Shown here piece by piece: positions 58,501 through 64,000 of a stretch of 64,000 nucleotides of DNA (position 1 is the first letter of the stretch; every line of letters starts with the position of its first letter). Under the pieces are notes generated by a model. It searched no databases. It had not been told where the DNA came from and was given only the letters and a program-made list of their open reading frames with translations. Position numbers and translations under genes: made by a program. Source of the DNA: Owenia fusiformis (taxonomy: Eukaryota > Annelida > Polychaeta > Sabellida > Oweniidae); the NCBI GenBank assembly GCA_903813345.2, contig CAIIXF020000008.1, positions 4,781,341-4,845,340 on the forward strand. The letters run 5' to 3'.

Positions 58501-61500
58501 CGCTGTGATGCGATTAGACATCGATCTACTCTTTACAACGGTCTTAAGAGTACGACAATGTTTTTATAAGTGCCAAAAACCGCCAACTGCTTTCCCAAAG
58601 GATTACTTTTCTATTCAGAGTGCGCTGATGGTTTTAATCTAATGATCGTGTCGATCTTACCCACTCACGTTGCTGATGTCCATGTCCAGGTTGCGTATGA
58701 TATGATTGCTTATGGTTCTGCCTTGGTGTTCTGGCCTGGTCCTCGTATGTCACCAACCCATGAACTATGCATTGTGCATATGCTTTGTCGGATGAATACA
58801 GCAATGTCGATTCACACAATTAAGCTAGATACAGAGACATGGCAGCAATTGTTGATACTTTACAGAGTTATGATCACACACAAAATGAGAATTGTCTTTG
58901 CATGATTAGAATCTAAGACTGGAGCATCTCATTTCGATTATGTAATAACATCTGCGTAAGTGAATAAGTCATATGTTTTGACATATTTTCATAGGGCATA
59001 TGTAGCCGTAAGCTTTCTAAGTGAAATGAAGCAAAATCATCCCATATAACTGCAGTAACTTTTTCAATGGGTGTCAGATAAACTCTGATGGGGTTGATCT
59101 GGCCCTCCCTTTTTGGATAATCTAAGCGTATTAAGCTGTGATCGCAAAACGTAATCCATCGGGAATTGTTATGATTTCAACTTTCAGGAAAATGAGTAGG
59201 TTTTCTTGGTGCATTGTCGGAGTCTAACTATGTGAATGGTTTGTATACAAAGAGTATAAGGACTATATTGTAACATGGTAACCAAAATACCATCGTTGTA
59301 TTATCTGACAGTTTACCCGCCTTTCAGAACTAATGCAGTCATAATTAGTTGAGAACACAATCAACAGCCTCAGGGATCCTTTTAAAGAGTTAGGAAACTT
59401 ATGCCTCGCTTATTGAGCACTCTATTTAGAATATCCTCTGAAACATTGACATTGATAATGTCAATGGCATTCGGCCAATATTGTAGTCATTGCTTGGACA
59501 TCCAGGACAATTTGATTCCATAACGAAGACATTTATGACTTGATACTTCATCGGATACCCATTTGCCCACCATCATTTTGGACTTCATTAACAAAAATAG
59601 TTTTACAGGAAAATTAATTTTGAAAAAAAGCTTGTGAACATTAAATATAAAATGCATAAATATAATATTATGTACAGTATGTATACCTACGATGCAGAAC
59701 ATGCGCTAAATGACTGAACACTATTCAAAAATATAAATTACACAGTGCAAAATATTCCAAATCGTTCGAGAATATAAGAGTCAATCACTGCTATAACTGT
59801 TAAACCTATTATTTGCTAATTCGACGTAAAATACCCTCCCAGATAAAGATATTTAGTGAGGACATTCAAGTATTTCGCGATCCAAATTAGCCGATCGTTT
59901 AAATTTTCTAAATCTTATCCCTCCCAATCTAGTTAGAAGTAATTATAACCACGGTATAAGCTAAACAATACACACAACATTGTCAATCATTGAAAATAAT
60001 CCATTTCTTAACTAATAATTTGCATTATTTTAATCTGAGTAAATACATTCTGGCATCTTTATCTGTCTTTATCTGGTAGAATTTACAAAGTGGTCCTTTA
60101 AATACCCCCTATGCTGTATAGAGCAGAGGTCTATCTTATCATATGTTGTTATTTACGTGCCATTGGACAAAACTTGCATAACAATTTAGATAAATTCTGC
60201 AGGTATCGATCCATGGTTTATTTAATAATTTCAGACCTTTAGATAATTTACAGGTGTGTGTTTCATATATGATAAGCCCTGATATACCAAATGTGTGTAC
60301 ATGTCCGTATACTTACAGTATAACTTATATAAACACTAGTTCAGTTGACAAAATTATCTAGATATTTTGTAGCATATTCACATTCATGATTCTCGTCTCT
60401 GCTGTTACCAAAATATCGTTCTCGTTTTTATTAATTAAAATGTCTCACGAGAATCAGACGTATTTTTCGTTGACAGTTGCATCAATAAAAACAAAGCTCA
60501 AACGAGCGAAAGTGAATTTTACCAAAATGATTTCCGTGCCAAGATGTCATATTAGCTGTAAAATATCGTGACAATATCGTCGTACGGTAACAAAAACTCA
60601 AAATGTAATACTTCCGGTTGGGCAAATTTGTATCTATTTACGTAGTGTCCAAATCGGCTCCAAATCACACGTGGCTTATTTGACGTTAAGAGATTTTACC
60701 GACCATTAAACTGTAATGTTTATTTATGAAGAATACATGAGATTTATATGTTATTGTTGCATCAAATAAGCAAGCATGGGTTTAATTTTCAATTGTGTCC
60801 TTATATATATATTGTCTGGCAAAAGTTGTATATATGACAAAGTAGGAGTCCCATGTGACACACGTTTATTATGATAAGTTACAATATGCAATATGATATC
60901 AAAGTCAATATATGAAAATGTCAAAACTAATACCATCCTTAAATAACAGACCACCATTAAATCAGTGTTTGCTTTTGATTTTTATTTTATAATCTTTGAA
61001 CAAGATATCATCAAACTTCACCTGTTATAAAATAAAATGGCTTCTCAGTGACTTGTCGGATGTAATTTACCATATCTACCAATACTACTTGAAAACTTTG
61101 ACATCTCATCATCGTCCAGAACTGAGAACCACAAACACATGGACGAAACACGTCCGTTGTTTCCAGAGCACAAAAACGCAATGGACCATATAAGCTAGCT
61201 ATATCCTTCATATAACCTCGACACAAATGTCAACATTTAAAAACGCAAGACGAACAAAATTATAAGTCTGAACAATATTATTTTTGAAACGAATTGACTG
61301 ATTATAGAATATGTTATGATGAAATAAATTCAGAATCGAAAGACATGAAACCTCACGTTTCTTAAGGATTTGTATACTTAATCCTAGCGCCAGAACCCCG
61401 TGGGTTTTCTAGTGGTCTGGTACGGCTTGATACAGACTGCCAGATTCCACTTGTCAGCTCCATGTATCATTCCCCTTTGGATGATTGCTCGGCGTAAAAT

Positions 61501-64000
61501 CTACCAGATCAATAGATGTAAAACCAGACGTTTGCATTTCAGTTATTGCACTTGTTGATGGTTTTCTAGCGTTTTTCTATGAAACAGATCATGAATATGG
61601 TGGTGAATGATGGTGATATGAAGAACAGGTTCAACATTTTTTATTTCGAATTGCTATGTGTCAAGATTTAGATCTGATATTTGTGAAACCTGAGTTAAGT
61701 GTCTAACTGCATGCATACCTTGGTAGATGACGGCCTTTCATCATTCAATCAATAGGCATCAACCTACCAGTAACCTTCCCAACACATTAAAATAATATTT
61801 ATGACACATGAAGGAATATCTCAAGTTAGACAGCGCTTTTGGTGATCGACAGTGAACGTAGTTTGGATTCGATCACCTGATATGTATTTTCAAATGAGAA
61901 GATTCGATGTTTAATCAGCATACCTCAGTTATCAGACGTGAGTATAGGCAAGAAACCTAAACCGTAACATGGCTTTTTTGTTTGGGGTTGCATGAGAGAC
62001 TCGGGTATTCCTTTCTCATCTCGCCTACCAAGACCTCCATGCGCCTGCCACTCAGTATACATCTGATACTAAGTAGCTAGTTTGAGGGAAAACAGCGGCG
62101 GATGATATGCCAAGTGATGCGGCTATCACCGGAACTATTTACCAACTCATTGCGGATCGACAGGATTATCTGCTGGCCAATCTAGTTTTGTACTAAGTTA
62201 CAAAAAATCATGGTTCCTGTATGTGTCATGGTGTACTGGCCGATTAACAAAGATATACCCTCAAATGAAAGATAATTGAAATTAAATCTCTAATAACCCA
62301 GTGTGACCAGTGTTTTTCTCCAGCACCAATCCACGATTCAGATCCATCAATGTCCAATTTCATGTTGATTTTCTGAAAGAACAATACATGCATCAGTTTA
62401 TTTAAAACCAGTCGCAGTTTATCTGCCACTTTCAATATTTTAAATTTTAACATTGATCAAATTACAATATTCAAAATGGTGGCGATTTTCAGAGTTGAAC
62501 TGAAAGATTAGGCGCAAAAAGGGGGACGATAATCTTAGTCATTAAGATAAACAGACAAATATTTATTATTTCGGACACAATTTTGATGGCAACACTCTAA
62601 AATTGTTTTATCTGATTGGTTAACCTGTTTTGGAGTAATATATCTCTAGATACGCAGCAAATTAATGTTTCCCTGATCCGGTTTGTAAGTTTATGTGGTT
62701 CGAGCATTTAGGGTTGGGTTATTTCCGTCAAATGTAATAAGAGTTTCAGGAAGTTATACAACATGAATTAAACATAGATTAGAGGTTCGTGTACTTTAGT
62801 TAAGTTGTTGTATTTGAATTATGGCGTTTTGGTAACTGTTGTTTATTTTGATAAAGAGAGTATGTAACCGTTATTGAGCTTACTTTTTTCTAAAAACATG
62901 TTTGTTTTATGGTAAATACTATAATGTGTATGTGGCATATCATTGAATCAGGTTGATTCATAGGTGATGACAAAAGGTATAGAGAACACCATTGACACAC
63001 AGAGAAAGGATATAAAAGAATGTTACTTTGTAAGTTTTAATGAGGTTTCTTTATCTCAATAATTTGACAGCTCCATAGAAGTTGTGTCTATGCCGTATCG
63101 GGCGATAATAGGGAAAACTCCGCCTCCCCAATTAGAACGAAACCCCATACCTTTCAACCGTCGCTTATCTCTTATGTTGATATTGAATGCCTAGTTAACC
63201 CCTCTCAAGCATATATCTATATCTGACAAGTTTAGATATTCTTCGATATTCGACCACCAAAGATTTTTACTGAATGCGTCTTTGAAAACATTTTTGTTAA
63301 GATATCCAAAAACAAATACCTTAAACGGGACTCGGCTATAAAACTGTGCAAATAAACGAAGTGGAGTTAGTGTTTTGTACAAAATTGTAAACTCATACCA
63401 AAAAGACATGCTAATATTTGGGAAGTTAAGCTTTGTTAGTAAAGTCAATATATTTTATACAAAATGAGAATTCGTGAAATCTATGTTTCAAATTAAGCAG
63501 ACACTGAAATCTGAATGAAATGGGAGACTGTGAAAATATACCACCAATAGACAATCCATGAGGAATGAAGCGGTCAGGTCGAAAAGTAAACAATTTATTT
63601 ACGCTGATAAGTGTCAAAATATCACTTATTTGAAACCTCCAAGAGGCAACGCAGTGACCAGGAAAATAGACGAACTAAGCTTGTGAATACTCTGATTCCC
63701 ATTGCCCATGGAACTTTTCGATTTAATATTATATCAACGTAATAAATCAATATCAGAAATTTAAAATCGATCACTGTCACGAATATCAAAACGATGATTT
63801 TTGGTCAATAAACAGTGAACCGCTGACATGCGCATTGTCATATTTCAAGAAGCGGATAACAGCCCTAGACCTTGAAAAGTTTCAGCCCCCTTCACAAACA
63901 GCACATGATTCTCATTGTCAAAACGACAGTAGAAATGCAGTAGAAATGCCCTTTATGGGCGATCACGCCGTGATTAACAATGTAAATTTATTTAATGATT
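55534..64000. other. Long gene-poor stretch to window end
   Basis: No exon with family or splice support. Open frames near 55668, 58570 and 60386 were examined and not accepted. No tRNA-like, TIR or satellite signal was found by eye. Confidence 0.4.

Noticed and set aside
58570-58905. 111-codon frame, considered as a transposase or receptor remnant
   Set aside because: It starts at GTG; neither strand gave a motif I could tie to Tc1 transposases or receptors.
59040-59230. Possible Tc1 transposase remnant on the minus strand
   Set aside because: Short words (DNAP, TPIEK) recall Tc1 motifs, but their order and spacing do not fit and no inverted ends were found.
1-64000. CRISPR arrays, operons or other prokaryotic systems
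   Set aside because: No regularly spaced identical repeats with unique spacers; genes are spliced and the repeats are eukaryotic transposons.

Overview
The window reads as nuclear DNA from a metazoan. It is AT-rich, its genes are split by GT–AG introns, and it is crowded with eukaryotic transposons (non-LTR retrotransposons, mariner relatives, hAT-like and foldback MITEs, tRNA-derived SINE heads). The gene content (a MAM/PAN extracellular protein, an ankyrin protein, a calponin-family muscle-type protein, a small secreted EF-hand protein) and the frequent ACATGTA words suggest a marine invertebrate, perhaps a lophotrochozoan such as a mollusc. That assignment is inference. No operons, CRISPR arrays or prokaryotic features are present.

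Layout. 0.2-1.5 kb: a complete inverted-repeat DNA transposon with a 49-bp perfect TIR and a 5-bp target duplication. 2.2-3.3 kb: compound microsatellite plus a two-level tandem repeat. 3.6-8.2 kb, minus strand: three consecutive exons of a calponin/transgelin-type gene, whose last exon carries an in-frame TAA; its large intron holds a LINE that is itself split by a TTAA foldback element. 8.3-12.2 kb: a decayed L1/Tx1-like LINE interrupted by two more inverted-repeat elements. 15.0-20.9 kb: four MITE or foldback elements and a SINE head. 20.9-21.6 kb: two orphan exon candidates, then a GC-rich block. 22.9-25.6 kb, plus strand: seven exons of a MAM-PAN gene, 3' complete and 5' end not found. 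28.5-32.3 kb: two decayed mariner-type transposons, one nested inside a palindromic element. 31.0-32.7 kb, minus strand: a charged, lysine-rich protein of unknown type. 34.2-36.3 kb, plus strand: a complete two-exon ankyrin-repeat gene. 37.4-39.4 kb, plus strand: a complete four-exon gene for a secreted EF-hand protein. 40-64 kb: gene-poor, with a hAT-type terminus, a minus-strand LINE fragment, a second copy of a 211-bp MITE, a perfect hairpin and a tandem duplication.

The genes do not form a pathway. Two (MAM-PAN and the EF-hand protein) appear to act outside the cell, while the ankyrin and calponin-family proteins are intracellular adaptor or cytoskeletal types. The most notable observations are the CAC-ended, 5-bp-TSD elements (at 0.2, 19.8 and 53.8 kb), the in-frame stop in an otherwise well-preserved calponin-family gene, the paired cysteine loss in the MAM domain, and the small secreted EF-hand gene. 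All calls were made by eye, with no alignment or database search.
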